Source of the DNA: Isoetes taiwanensis
Taxonomy: Eukaryota; Streptophyta; Lycopodiopsida; Isoetales; Isoetaceae
Direction of reading: 5' to 3'
Assembly: GCA_021234155.1 (NCBI GenBank)
Contig: JAJEKV010000023.1
Span: 4,233,638 to 4,297,637 of the forward strand
DNA length: 64,000 nt
How positions within the stretch are numbered: position 1 is the stretch's first letter; each line of letters opens with the position of its first letter. The notes below the pieces were generated by a model. It made no database searches, was not told the DNA's origin, and was given only the letters and a program-made list of their open reading frames with translations. A program made the translations under genes and the position numbers. Below are positions 24,779 to 35,760 of the stretch, piece after piece.

Positions 24779-25930
24779 GCACTCATTGGCCAAATGGCCT
24801 TGGTATTTGCAAATATGGCACCAGATTTGATCGCTACTGCGGATTAGCGCGGTTGAGGCCGGGATGTACCGTTTGTGGAACTATGATGTGTGGAATGAAC
24901 GGAGCTCTTGAAGAGCCACTGGGAGGAAACATTGACGAGTGATTGACAGTATCGATAGCCCCGCTCCAAAGTTTTTGGACGCAGTATTCACCATGAGTCA
25001 ATAGCGGAGGAAGTCCTGGAGAAACTGCACCAAAATCCTGGCTCGTAGGGTACTCCCTTGAGCTTACTTAGCAGAATGTGAAGTCGATCCAAGAAAATCC
25101 CCCGCGCACTGCGGGCTCTTGTTGAAGTTCATTGAGTTGCTTGAGATGAAGTTGATCATCATCCGCGGGTCCCGTGAATGAGACGTAAAAAGTAGTTCGC
25201 ATTTCGACCAGTTTTGTTTCCAATGGCTTTTGCTGGACATGAGCCATTGATGAGGAGAGCCACGCGCAGTTGTGGTGGAAAAGATGTGGAATTTCAGTTG
25301 AGGTTGCGCGGACCATTTAGGACAGCTAGAGCCTCAAATTCTTCCATGTGGGCCCGAGCACTTTGGTCTAACGGTTTGCCTTCGTGTTGCCAAAGGTGGA
25401 TAAGTCATTTCTGAGTCCGAAAGGTAGATGTGAAAGTGCCGGGCCTGGACAGAACGGTGATAGTGAGGATATTGAGGTTGAGGTGGATGTGGCATTGTGC
25501 CCCGACGGGACTCGGCGAAGGGGTGATCGCGTTGAGAAACCGGCGAAGCCGGAGCATTGGTTTTGAGATCCGTAAGGTTGTAAAACAGAAGAGCAAAGTG
25601 GGGAAACGTAGGGGAAAGGGATATCCCCGGTAGGCTAAAGGAGACATGTGGATAAAAGCCGTTCACCCGGGAGATGATGGTTTGGCGAAGAAGAGGGCGA
25701 TGGCCCAAGAATGATGGATGTAGGCATGTTCAGGGGTGTGGAAAGTACTGTTGAGAAGGTTGAGCCTGATAAGGCTCCCCGATAGTGATGAGGAGACTGA
25801 GAGGTTGTGAGTAATGTTTGCACGCTTGGGGCGGGAACGGGACAGATCGACACGAGGGTGGGTGGCGCTGGATCGAGCCCTAGACCAAGATGGCCTCCCT
25901 CTATGTCATAAGCAGATCCATACATGTCGC
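24779..25930 (-). pseudogene. Gypsy gag with CCHC zinc knuckle
   Basis: A textbook retroviral-type zinc knuckle CHICKYQGHLANEC (C-X2-C-X4-H-X4-C) is encoded at 24779-24820 on minus. Upstream (25930-24830) is the expected capsid region, readable only as frameshifted pieces such as FYVSFTGPADDDQLHLKQLN near 25140-25195. Role: RNA packaging in element particles. Confidence 0.7.
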
Positions 25931-26040
25931 TGTAATAGCTCGACGACCGATGGCTTCCAAGCCAGAGGCCGCTCTGAGAAAGGAGTTCTTCCGGGCGGAA
26001 ATTACTTTACGCATTATGGCGCATGTAAGTAGGATAAAAT

Positions 26041-26057
26041 CGCACCGGCAGCCGCCA
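26041..26057 (-). other. Primer binding site of the Athila/Tat-like element
   Basis: Three bases inside the 5' LTR the minus strand reads TGGCGGCTGCCGGTGCG. It begins with TGG, complementary to a tRNA CCA end. It resembles the TGGCGCC-type primer sites common in Athila/Tat elements, with changes; the tRNA identity is not certain. Confidence 0.5.
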
Positions 26058-26060
26058 TGT

Positions 26061-26655
26061 TGTTTGGGGTCCGGGTTCGAACTCCCCGAAGACAGCCTCC
26101 GTGGAGGACCCGTGGATCTAACAGAGAGTCCGGGGACTATGTCACGGGATTTGGTTGAAAGAGAAGAAAAAGAAGAAAACAGTAACAAATGAGAGAAAGA
26201 TGATAAGCTTCCTTGATATCAATGATGAAAATACATGAGCTCTCGCAATAGAGAGAAAACTCAAGGAGACAAGACTCAAAACTCATCTAAAAAAAAACTT
26301 ATGTGCTAACTCTACTCATATATATAGTAGTAAATGGCCTTGGGCCCAAATATAGACACTCGGACCGATCTCGTGCCGACTCTCGAAGGAGGCCTCGATT
26401 GCAGGAATGTTGGCGTGTGCCTCTTGAAGTGCCTAGAATCACGCTTGACGCCGACGCTGGGCGGTGACGGGCCGTCACTTGTCCGAAGGGCGCTTGTTGT
26501 TGACAGCCAAAGGCTTTGATCAAGGTGGGTCTGGCCGCTTGGTCTTCTCGTGGAGCCTTGATGTCTGACCGCGGGTTGATCGAGGATCCTTGAGCTTGAC
26601 CTGGGTCTGTCAGAGATGATGAATAGTCCCTGCACTGTGAGGCATGTGACTAACA
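26061..26655 (-). repeat. 5' LTR of the Athila/Tat-like element
   Basis: Right-hand LTR, collinear with 15544-16137 and followed by GAGGA (26656-26660). Being at the upstream end in element orientation it would hold the promoter. Confidence 0.93.
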
Positions 26656-26691
26656 GAGGATATTTGCAAATTTGCACCCTCAATAATACAT

Positions 26692-28623
26692 GGATCACAC
26701 CATGCTTAAAATGCATATGCACTTTGTAAATGTGTAGTGAGATTTCGCCATGTGATCCTTTTGCTTCTTTTTTCTTCCCTCTTCTTGATTTATATTCACT
26801 CACTTTGAATCAAATATTTTTCTTTGGGCTATATTTATCGATGTCGGGGATTTGAGACTAGGGAAAAGCATTACTAGCATCGTTGTTGTCCAACATATGG
26901 ACATAAGAGACATGCTTTTCCAAGATATACATTCAGGGGCAATGGGCATCTAGTTTTACGCTGTAAAGTTGTGGGAGCCGAAGCTTGAAAGTCGCCCCAT
27001 GACCTCTTTTAAGTTTAATTGTGCAAGCCTCAAAGTTATGAGAATGGTGTCCTTTGCAATGAAGAAATGTTTGATAAGACGGCATCCGTGGTTGTTGAAA
27101 AATGAGTTACAAAATATTTGCTCCATTAGAGGTGTTTACTAATGCCACGACACAAAAGCTCCAAAGACATATTGTATAAAATGTCGCTTTCATGAGCCTT
27201 TGGATCAGTTAACTCAAAGTGTCACATATGGAAACATTGTTAGATTTGATAAAATAACATAAAAATCTTATTTAATAAAGCTTTGGTTGTTGGTAAAGTG
27301 TTGGCTTATTGATTAAGTGTTTGTATTTTGCTTTGGGACCCTCTTTGAAAAAGTTTAGTTCATAAAACATAATATAACTTGGAATGATACATATTTTATA
27401 TGCAAATGGGAGACTATTGATGAGGGACTTGGTGTTATTATCTATTGACAACAAACAAGAAAGTGGATCACACCATGCGAATTTAGTATATATTCCAACC
27501 TTTTAGCTCATACAAAATTCGCTTGGTGTGATATTTTTGGAAAAAGATGACTTCCTATAGTAAAATTACTTTGATTATCTTTTAATAAAAGAAATATATA
27601 TGTGTCTTATTTGAAGTTAAGTGTGGATATGTGACGTGCTCATTTATTGATAAAGTGTTTGCCTTTTGAAAAGGGCTAATAACTTTATGTACTACTAGAG
27701 TTGGTAAAGTATTTTAGATGCAAATAGGAAGGGGTACTTGTGTTTAAGTTTAATTTGACAACAAGCAAGAAAGCATATCACACCATGTGAAATGATTGTG
27801 TTCTATTTTTTTTTGCATATGTATTATTCGCTTGATGTGATCTTTCTTAAAAAAAGATATCGAAAAGGACTAATAACTTTATGCACTTGGGGTGGTAAAG
27901 CATTAAATGAGAAGGGGTACTTGTGTTTAATTTTAGTTTGACAACAAATAAGAAAGTGGATCACACGATGCGAATTTAGTGTGTTCCATTTTTGTTGCAT
28001 ATGTACTATTCGCTTGGTGTGATCCTTTTTGAAAAAGAATATGCTCTTTGAAAAGGGATAATGACTTATGTACTTAAGAGTGGTAAAGCATTCTAGATAC
28101 AAATAGGAATGAGTACTTGTGTTTAATTTTAATTTGACAACAAATAAGAAAATGGATCACACCATGCGAATTTAGTGTGTCCCTTTTTTTTTGCATATGT
28201 ATTATTCGGTTGGTGTGATCCATCTTGAAAAAAAAATAGCTTTCAAGTAAAAGGAAAGAAAGAAAAAGTGTAAAGTGTTAGTATGTAAAGTGTTGGTTTA
28301 TTAAAAAGGTGTTTGCTATTTGAAATAGGCTTAGAACTTCACATGCAAATGGGAGGCTATTGAATACTTGTGTTTATAATTTAACAGCAAACAAGAAAGT
28401 AGGTCATGCCATACAGATTTGCTATGTTCCATCTTAATGTTATGTTATACAAAAATAACATTAAAATATGTTTTAAAAAGTATAAGTAAAATACTATTTG
28501 TTTACGCTAAGTTGTAAGTTCAATATTTGTGTTTCTATTTACTTTTTTTACGAAAGGATCACACCAGGCGAATTTCTTATATGCAATTACTTCTGCGCAT
28601 GAAGATTTCGCATCATATGATCC
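26692..28623. repeat. Family of palindromic hairpin repeats
   Basis: At least six units have inverted arms GGATCACACCATGCGAAT and ATTCGCTTGGTGTGATCC (or close variants) around a 30-35-nt centre usually containing GCATATG: 26692-26758, 27465-27533, 27776-27842, 27958-28025, 28154-28221 and 28556-28623. A left arm without a clear partner lies at about 28400. The four middle hairpins lie in longer direct repeats that also share AATTTGACAACAA, GGGGTACTTGTGTTTAA and GGTAAAGTATTTTAGATGCA, with spacings of about 310, 180 and 195 bp. The rest is AT-rich with no coding content. This could be an array of a small foldback element or a local satellite. Confidence 0.85.
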
Positions 28624-28640
28624 TCTTTAAACAAGGATGG

Positions 28641-30430
28641 CTTTGACCTTCAATGTTCATAAATTTTATGAATGTTTGCATATAAGAATGTCACATATCA
28701 TATTTTCTTAAAAAATGGTCATCAAATGGATAACTAGGCAAAGAGTTCTTCTACTACTTAAAGAGTTTCAAGACTCATTTTTGCTATAATTTAAATAGCA
28801 ATAGATTTTTAAAGGAATCTGTTGTGAAAAGTAGTCAAAGACTTCTTGTATTAGAGGTATCTAAACACAAACACCATGACCTTTGTACTTCAAGAATGTA
28901 TAAACCCTTTGCGTTGCAAAGTATAATGTCATTTATTAGCATCTTCACGGACATTTCCCCTTCCTTAAAGGGGTACTTCTTTGATCGATGCTATTCCAGT
29001 GGTCTCCTCCTCTTCAACACAATAAGTTATTTTGGCATAGCTATCAATCATATCTCCATTCTGTCATATATCTAAGAGGGATGGTGACTATTTTTCCTCC
29101 ACCCCTTTCAGTGCTTCTATGAAAAACGCTACCTTGGATGCTTACGGGATTTCTCCATGTCTTATTCACTTCATAATTGTCCCATTTCTAACAAAACCAA
29201 GTGCATGCGCCCTGGGAGGTGCATGCACCCATAGTATATGCATGTACTGAGTGCATCCATATGAGCTTAAATGATTTTGTTAGGGGCTTCCACAAACCTC
29301 TTTGCATCTTGTTCTTTGAGATGTATTCGCTATATATATGGGAACAAGTCCGATAGAGCATCTCAAGCTTGTTTCATTCTCAATGAGGAATGGATATCAT
29401 CAGCGCCCTCCTTTCAACATCAACCATCACTTTTTTATATTCAAATTCCTTTGTTCTCGCGGAATGTCAATAAGCCATCATTATTAGTCGTAGTCGCGAT
29501 GGTTTAATGCCATAAATATTTTTTATTTGTTTCTAATATGTGAAAATGGGACAATAAATGCGCAATCTCTCGAAATCCGTGAGAATCTATAACTATGAAG
29601 GGTAGGTAATCTACATGGCATTGGGGAGAAGAATAAGAAATCTGACGTGGAATGGCTCTTACGAGGCCATTTTGAGACCCCAAATCCGCCCTAATGTGAT
29701 GAACTAGCTTTGTAATTGTCGTTGCGATGTCTTCACTCTCGAATTGGAATCGATTACTAGCAATGAGGAAGGGTGGTAGACTATCATGCAATGCTCATGA
29801 AAGATGTCAAAAGGGCTTTTAAACCCCGAATAATAGCTTTAAAGCCTGAAAATTGTGTGCAAGAGAGGTATACTTGGATAACGGGCAACATTAGCCGTAC
29901 TACTTGGAATATGGTCATGGACGTTGCAAATCTGACAGGTCCTCGCTTGAGGCTAGAGCTAAAAGAAAAGGCCGTCATGTAGAATGTGGGTTGGACCACT
30001 AAAAAGCTGAAGAAGGAAGCCGATCAACACCCCCCCACCCCCACCTTATTAGGAAAGTGTTGGCACAAACGATCAGAGTCAAATGTCCTGGTGAGACCGA
30101 TAGGGACTGGGAAGCTCGTAAAAGGGCGGATACCAAGAATATCTGGTTTACAAAGTTAGATTCATCCTTGTTAATAAACAGACAAAGAATTGGTTCTGAT
30201 ACATATGAGACGATGCTCAAATGTAACATTTTGGGTTCTAGTTTTCTTAACAATGAACCATATTGCATAAAGCTTCAGTATGATAATTTGCAGGCTAGGT
30301 GCTATGAACCCTAAATATGCTAGTGAAGGCTATGTTGAAAAACATGAGAGTATCTGGAATGCAAGTTAGACATGGATGTATAACATGCTGCATTGGCAGT
30401 ACTACCGTCTTGAAGCAATAGGGCTTGATA
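28641..30430. other. Intergenic stretch with two unrecognised open frames
   Basis: Mostly AT-rich. Open frames at 29773-29982 (69 codons) and 30057-30314 (85 codons), both plus, are adjacent and their residues (for example PENCVQERYTWITGN and KCPGETDRDWEARKRAD) look protein-like rather than random. I do not recognise them; they may be parts of one decayed transposon gene. The block at 29640-29700 is the inverse copy of 14685-14750. A cluster of GTGCATGC-type motifs lies at about 29200-29260. Confidence 0.35.
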
Positions 30431-31060
30431 TTTCCTTTTTGGAATGGGCGGGTTCTTTGGCATCTCTTACTTATACTGCCTCTTTTCTCATTTCTAGTCA
30501 TCGACATTCTCTTAAGCTCCTTTTCCTCTACTCGTTTAGGCTCCACAAGTTCCCCATCCCTTTCCCCTCTCCCTCTACCATTTCCTTTTCTGTGGCATTT
30601 GGTATGATGGTTCCTCATTGTCTTTGATTCTTTTTTCTTAGTTGTCATGGAGTTGCCAGGTTTTCCAAATGTTTATTTGCTCGTAATTATGCCTACAGCC
30701 TCTAAAATCCTCCATGGTTTCTTTTCTATGTTCTTTGAAAAGGCATGTGTTCTTATTCTTCATTTTTTCTCGGCTTGGCATTGTAGCCTCAGGGACTTAC
30801 TAGTATTCCATTCTTCCTTGGCCTAGTGTTGTAGCCTCCGAGGCATAATTCTTTTTCCTTTTCTCTCGGTGTGGCAATGTAGCCTCTGAGACAGCACTAA
30901 TCGGATATTTTTTCCCATGATGATGTCTTTCCATGGACGATTCTTGATTAGTCGGCTGTTGTTTCTTTCTCCGCGTGGCCATGGAGCCTTCGAGCTTTAT
31001 TATTCTCTATGTTATTGCGCTTTGGCGCGTGCCTTGCGTGAATCCTCTAAAGACTACAAT
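30430..31060. repeat. Dispersed repeat copy A (TCTCGG..TGGC..TGTAGCCTC family)
   Basis: Shares a run of phrases in the same order and orientation with 39.43-40.16 kb: ATACTGCCTC...CATTCTCTT near 30475, GGCTCCACAAGTT near 30537, four copies of a ~30-nt motif like TTTCTCGGTGTGGC.(A/T)TGTAGCCTC(T/C)GAG (near 30768, 30817, 30861, 30967), ACAGCACTAATCGGAT, and GTCGGCTGTTGTTTCTTTCT. No protein motif found. Confidence 0.65.
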
Positions 31061-31389
31061 CACATGATCCATATTAGAAGTATGTTTTCTACATCATCTT
31101 CATCGTCAAAAAAATGGATACATTGAATCTCTGTATCAACATGGGGCGCAACAGTTACTGCCAGTAGCTCATCTTCGCTATCTTTGAAGTTGTTCTCATC
31201 CAGTTCAGAATCTACATTCATGAAAGGAAACTATAGCTTATCCATGGCAGTTGGACCACCGTTGCAATTGAAGAGTTGCCAGTTGGAGAAGTTATATACA
31301 AATTTGTCAACTTTCTTATGTAGTAAGCGGTTTTGGCTGACATTACATATGTACTTATAGGCACTCCAATTCCTCCCGCTGGCACTATT

Positions 31390-33260
31390 AGAGGATGCCA
31401 AGGATAAGATAATCATTGCACTTGCCTGTAACATATCTGTAACTTGCTTGTAGCCCTGTTACCATGCATTGCATTCCATATTGGGCTCTCTCTTTTTCTT
31501 TTTTTTCTTTTTTTGCGTCTCTCCAACGCGTCATGCAGTTCCTCATTTGCCATCTTCCACTTAGGTTCTGATGCTCAGTTAACTTGGCAATGAACAGTTT
31601 ATAGTATGACCCATTGGGAGTTTTGCAACCTTCTTCAACGAACCCATCACTTTCTTTGTTTGTATGCTGATCCATGTCATGGTTGTGCAGGTCTAAGTCA
31701 TGAGAGGCGCCATGAATGTCCTTGTATGATTTCTTCCATCGGACTTGAAAGTCCTTCGGCAGTAATGCACACTTGGAATTATCAAAGAATGCAGTAAGTC
31801 CGCCATGCTGCAAGAATGATTGAATTGATGGTAGCACCTCCAAACCCTGCCAGTGCTTGCCTTTTGAGGAATCTAGGGTTTTGATGGCATGACAAATAGG
31901 TTGCATGCACCTCACAACACTCTGTATCCCTTTTCAAAATGTCTTATGCCTAATCATTTCTCTAAGAGCATTGGCTTGCTGGAGGTGTTTAAATACATTC
32001 TTGCCCTTTTGTCCCCTCTCCCAATCAAAGAACTCCGTATGATTGAAGATGGAGATGATCTAATCACGACACTTGAGCACTCTTTTGAGATAGATGTAAT
32101 TCGAACCAAATTGGATTTGCCCAAGATTCATAAGTGTTAGGGCCTTCAAACACAATGATTTGTAATAGCATAGACTGGTGGCTGTGATGAACTTCACCAG
32201 ATGACGTTTTTTTGAATAAGATCTTAAACCAAGTATGTTGTGAGAATTAATACTTGAGCAACAGCTTTCGGTAGTGATATTGATGGTTAGTGATGCAAGC
32301 CTGGGATTTGGTCTTTAACATTGCACCCGCCAGTTTACAGTTACATGCATATCCATTATGACCTGAAAGATTCTCTTTGCTCCAAAACTCTCTATCACAA
32401 CCTTTGTCTTCAAAAAAATTCCAATCTCGCATCATTTGGTCAGGTTTGGTTTCCACGATCTTCAAAAACACTTTCCTACCTGGATATATGGTCATGAAGT
32501 TTATTAGGTGGTTTGCTCCAACCTTCAATAACTAATGACGCGGGTCTACTTTCTGTCACCTGATACAACTTCATCTGCACTCTCTCAACCATTTTCCATG
32601 TATTCCATAACCATCTTGTTATTGACATGCTTGTGCGAAGGCAACCTGAATGTCAGTCCTGCTTTGGCAACTTCTTGCAATGCTTCTTTCATTGCCCTGT
32701 GTTCCAAAACATGTGGAGACAATCCAGTATATAAGAATGTCTCCAGGACCTTCAATTGTGATTTCTTCAGTTGCTCTTATGTTAAACACTGGTTAATCTT
32801 CTGTTTCTTCATCTGTCTTTCCACTATTTCAATTGTGCCGGTCATTTTTTTTTCTCCAGTGCGTACATCTATCGAACCTAGCCCACCCTCTGATTGGTAT
32901 AAGCACAGCACGAGAGGTGGTATAGTTGATGTCTTCTACTTTGACACTGCCCCTGACTGGCCCTTGTCTTTTTTTACTACTATTTTTCATTTGGCGTTAG
33001 TCGAGACAATCTTTCAATTGCATCTTTTTGCAAGTCAGCAGATGCAGTACGGTTGCAACGCCAATGTCTGTTTCACATAAGCTATGGCCTTGAGTTCTTG
33101 TTGCAGATCCAGTTATGGATGAGTATTCGCATAACACACATTGTCACTCATTTTTACCAAAACTCCTTCACGAACTCCTATTCTTGTCCTTTTTTCGACC
33201 GCCAACACCTAGGCCGCGACCATGTGCAAATGGTGCAGCCTCCGTAGCCCTACCACGACA
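31390..33260 (-). pseudogene. hAT-superfamily-like transposase remnant (DUF659 type)
   Basis: Minus-strand frames give, in order from about 32700 down, AGLTFRLPSHKHVNNKMVME, SLVIEGWSKPPN, then HLINFMTIYPGRKVFLKIVE (32470-32515). This corresponds to the DUF659 segment of plant hAT transposases (A..P....L...L.....DGW......INF...P.G..FLK..D). Further down, MQPICHAIKTLDSSKGKHW (about 31850-31905) matches the later P....LR..D part. An alkaline, Ser/Ala-rich N-terminal segment lies at 33168-33404; a BED finger is not clear. Multiple frameshifts and stops. TIRs and an 8-bp duplication were not found. Confidence 0.6.
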
Positions 33261-33659
33261 GCGTGCAATCTCCGCGCTCCTAGAAGAGGATGCATGACCG
33301 CTATCTGTGCCTCTCAAAGTAGATGCATGACTGGCTGCTAGCTTGGCTGACAATGTGTGCTCAAAAGACTCCTTAATTGCATGGACTAAAGGAAGCAAGC
33401 TCACTACACATATGTTACGTCAATGTTCCGTTAGAGAATCAAGAGGGGAGGGAGGGGGAGAGGACAAGAGCCTATAAGAGTCTAAGGGACTATGTAGGAA
33501 CCCAAGGTTGGAAAAACACTGGGAAGGAGTAGTCTTGCTTCACAATATCCAACGTTAGGCCCATAACACAAAATCCACACCCCAAAGGAAGATCATTTTC
33601 CAAGGAGTATGTTGATTCAACTTGGTAGTCAACGTTTGAGGTAAATTCTAAGGCTAAAC

Positions 33660-33990
33660 ACATTTTCCTTATATATAATATTACAGTTAAGCAAAACAGA
33701 CCAAACAGATGCACAAACATTTTTTTACTAAGCAAAATAATAAAGTACGCTTTACATATGTTGCGTACGCGAAACAAACTAAACCTCGTACGTGAAGATT
33801 TTTTCTCATACGCAACTTGGTGAAAAACGAGTACATGAAATTTGAAATAATTTGCATACATGACATATATAAAACACGTATGCAAAAAATCATTCCCGAC
33901 ATTTTTTTGTTCGCGTATGCATTTCTGAATGCTCGTATATGCAGTTTAGTTGGTTTCATGTAAGCAAAAATTTCCCAGTGCCTTTTTCTT
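33660..33990. repeat. Second region of CGTACGCAAAA-like motifs
   Basis: Repeats of TACGC(A/G)AAA, CGTACGTGAA, CGTATGCAAAA and similar variants in both orientations, the same vocabulary as 13262-13800. Flanking sequence 33260-33660 holds nothing recognisable. Confidence 0.5.
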
Positions 33991-33999
33991 TTTTTGCCA

Positions 34000-35760
34000 T
34001 TTTTTTGGCATATTATACTTCAAAACCGTACCATATGATACGAATCATACATGGATTATAGAAGATATGCAGTATTGAACCCATCGTATCTGCAATGTCC
34101 TTGCTGAAAGGGGACATTTGGAATTTGGCCATGAGGCCGTTTGCTTGGGCCATAATGCCGAAGGGGAGGCCATTATTGGTGTCAATGATTCTGCTCTGAG
34201 GCCTTTTGGGGAATAAAGGAAGGATCAAAGGGCTTAAAAGCATAGAAAATCAGGTCAACAAAGAAGTGATTTTGAGGAAAAAATGTGGTAGCTGGGGCTT
34301 CAAAGCTGGAGAGTTGTAGTTGAATTAGGAAAACGCCAGTGCTAATAAGGATGTTGCTACAGATCGAGATGCTAATGAAAGCACTAGGACAAATTTTTTG
34401 AAAAGTTTAATTTGGTCTCCAAAGAAGTTTCATTAACACATTGATTTTTTATGCTCCATAACACTATTTTCCTCAGTGGCTTTAGCTCATTAGAAAGCAT
34501 GTTTAGAGGGCTTTAATGGATCACTAATTAGGCATACCATTTACACAAAGGGGACCCCAAATAAATTGGACTCAAATTTGGGGGGGGGGGGGGGGGGGGC
34601 CCTCCATGGTCATAGAGTAGGCTTTCCGACATAACTCCTGCATCCAAACTCCGTTTTTAGCATGTTTTGGCTCCTTACAAAAAAAAATTGTACATCTATT
34701 ATATATGTAGCGATGATGGTGCAGAATAGATGTCAAAGACCGCATAGCTTCAACATCTGTTATAAGCCACAACAAAAATGAGGAAATAATATGCCAATAT
34801 TTGAAAATCAAGTTAGAATCCTCAGACGATGAAGGCAACTTCCATGCAACAATGTGACACCTGACCTTTAGAAAACCTCAAGGTTTACCGTCTATGAAAA
34901 ACCACCCTAAGTCCTCCAAGATCCCTCGTTTTATAATCCACTGTGTCAGATTGGATCTATCATGCACCTTAGATAATTTGTATTTTTAGTGTATAAAAGT
35001 TGCTCCAATGGATTATTGTTACACAATTGAATTGTGGAGTTGTATTGTGCTCAATGATATCGAATTTGAGTTGGATGCTCCCACCTTTGCTTGCATTGCA
35101 GCATATTCAGTTCGAAGAAGCTATTGCATTGTGCGTGTTGGTCACGTTTGAGTTGGATACATTTTTTTCTGCTTGCATTGAAGCATATATGGTTCAATGC
35201 AACTGAAAATAGTTTTGTTCCAAAGAAATTTATATAATTATGTGGCTCAAGTATCGTTAGGCATCCGGGAGGCAAGAGAGGAAGGAATTATTTTCTGCTC
35301 CCTCTCCTTCCTTTTTCTTCTTAGCAAGACATGTAATTTTATGGATGACATATCTAGGCATAACATATTCATTGGCCATAGAATATGGACAATAGAAATG
35401 TAGAGGTACACACCTTAGAGGTAACCAATAGAACTTAGAAATACGATGGAATAAAATGGGTTTATTTCATCCACAGAGACCAAAAAAGTCTATAGGACCC
35501 CAAATAGAGAACACGACAGAACTATTACTAGATAGGATTGAAAAAGCCCGCCTCGAAGGGTTTTCGAGAAAAAACACCTACCGTAAAAGGTTTGCTGGTA
35601 AACTGTACATTTTGTACATTTTTAAGTAGTGATAGAGGACATACTAAGTTCGCATGTCCATTACCTCTTAGAGGCATGATGATAATACCCCCACTAAAAC
35701 TGTCTCCAGCATCACATGTAGTAGTTGGCTAAGTGTAACCAACTAGGCATAACATGCACT
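34000..35760. other. Intergenic stretch, no gene seen; includes a G20 run
   Basis: No coding motif or paired repeat ends. A run of 20 consecutive G (34580-34599) lies in the middle. Open frames of 60-90 codons here have no recognisable content. Confidence 0.4.
34580..34599 (+). repeat. Homopolymer G run, 20 bp
   Basis: Twenty uninterrupted G between CTCAAATTT and CCCTCCATGG. Could form a quadruplex; could also be a base-calling or assembly artefact. Confidence 0.9.

Larger units (their letters stand above)
15544..26655 (-). mobile_element. Ty3/gypsy element, Athila/Tat-like, complete with TSD
   Basis: LTRs at 15544-16137 and 26061-26655 face the same way. In element orientation each starts TGTTA and ends CCAAACA. 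A 5-bp duplication GAGGA flanks the whole (15539-15543 and 26656-26660). On minus the internal order is gag, zinc knuckle, protease, RT, RNase H, integrase, which is the gypsy order. A primer site beginning TGGCGG follows the 5' LTR and a purine tract (16138-16147, GGTGGGGGAG on minus) abuts the 3' LTR. The length (11.1 kb), the DDFS-type RT motif, the absence of a chromodomain, and about 4 kb between integrase and 3' LTR fit the Athila/Tat branch. All domains carry frameshifts; the LTRs have diverged by substitutions and small indels. Confidence 0.93.

Noticed and set aside
26692-28623. CRISPR-like array
   Set aside because: Spacing is irregular, the repeats are imperfect palindromes within longer direct repeats, and the context is a plant genome.
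32535-33080. 181-codon plus-strand open frame
   Set aside because: Antisense shadow of the hAT-like transposase remnant; no motif on plus.
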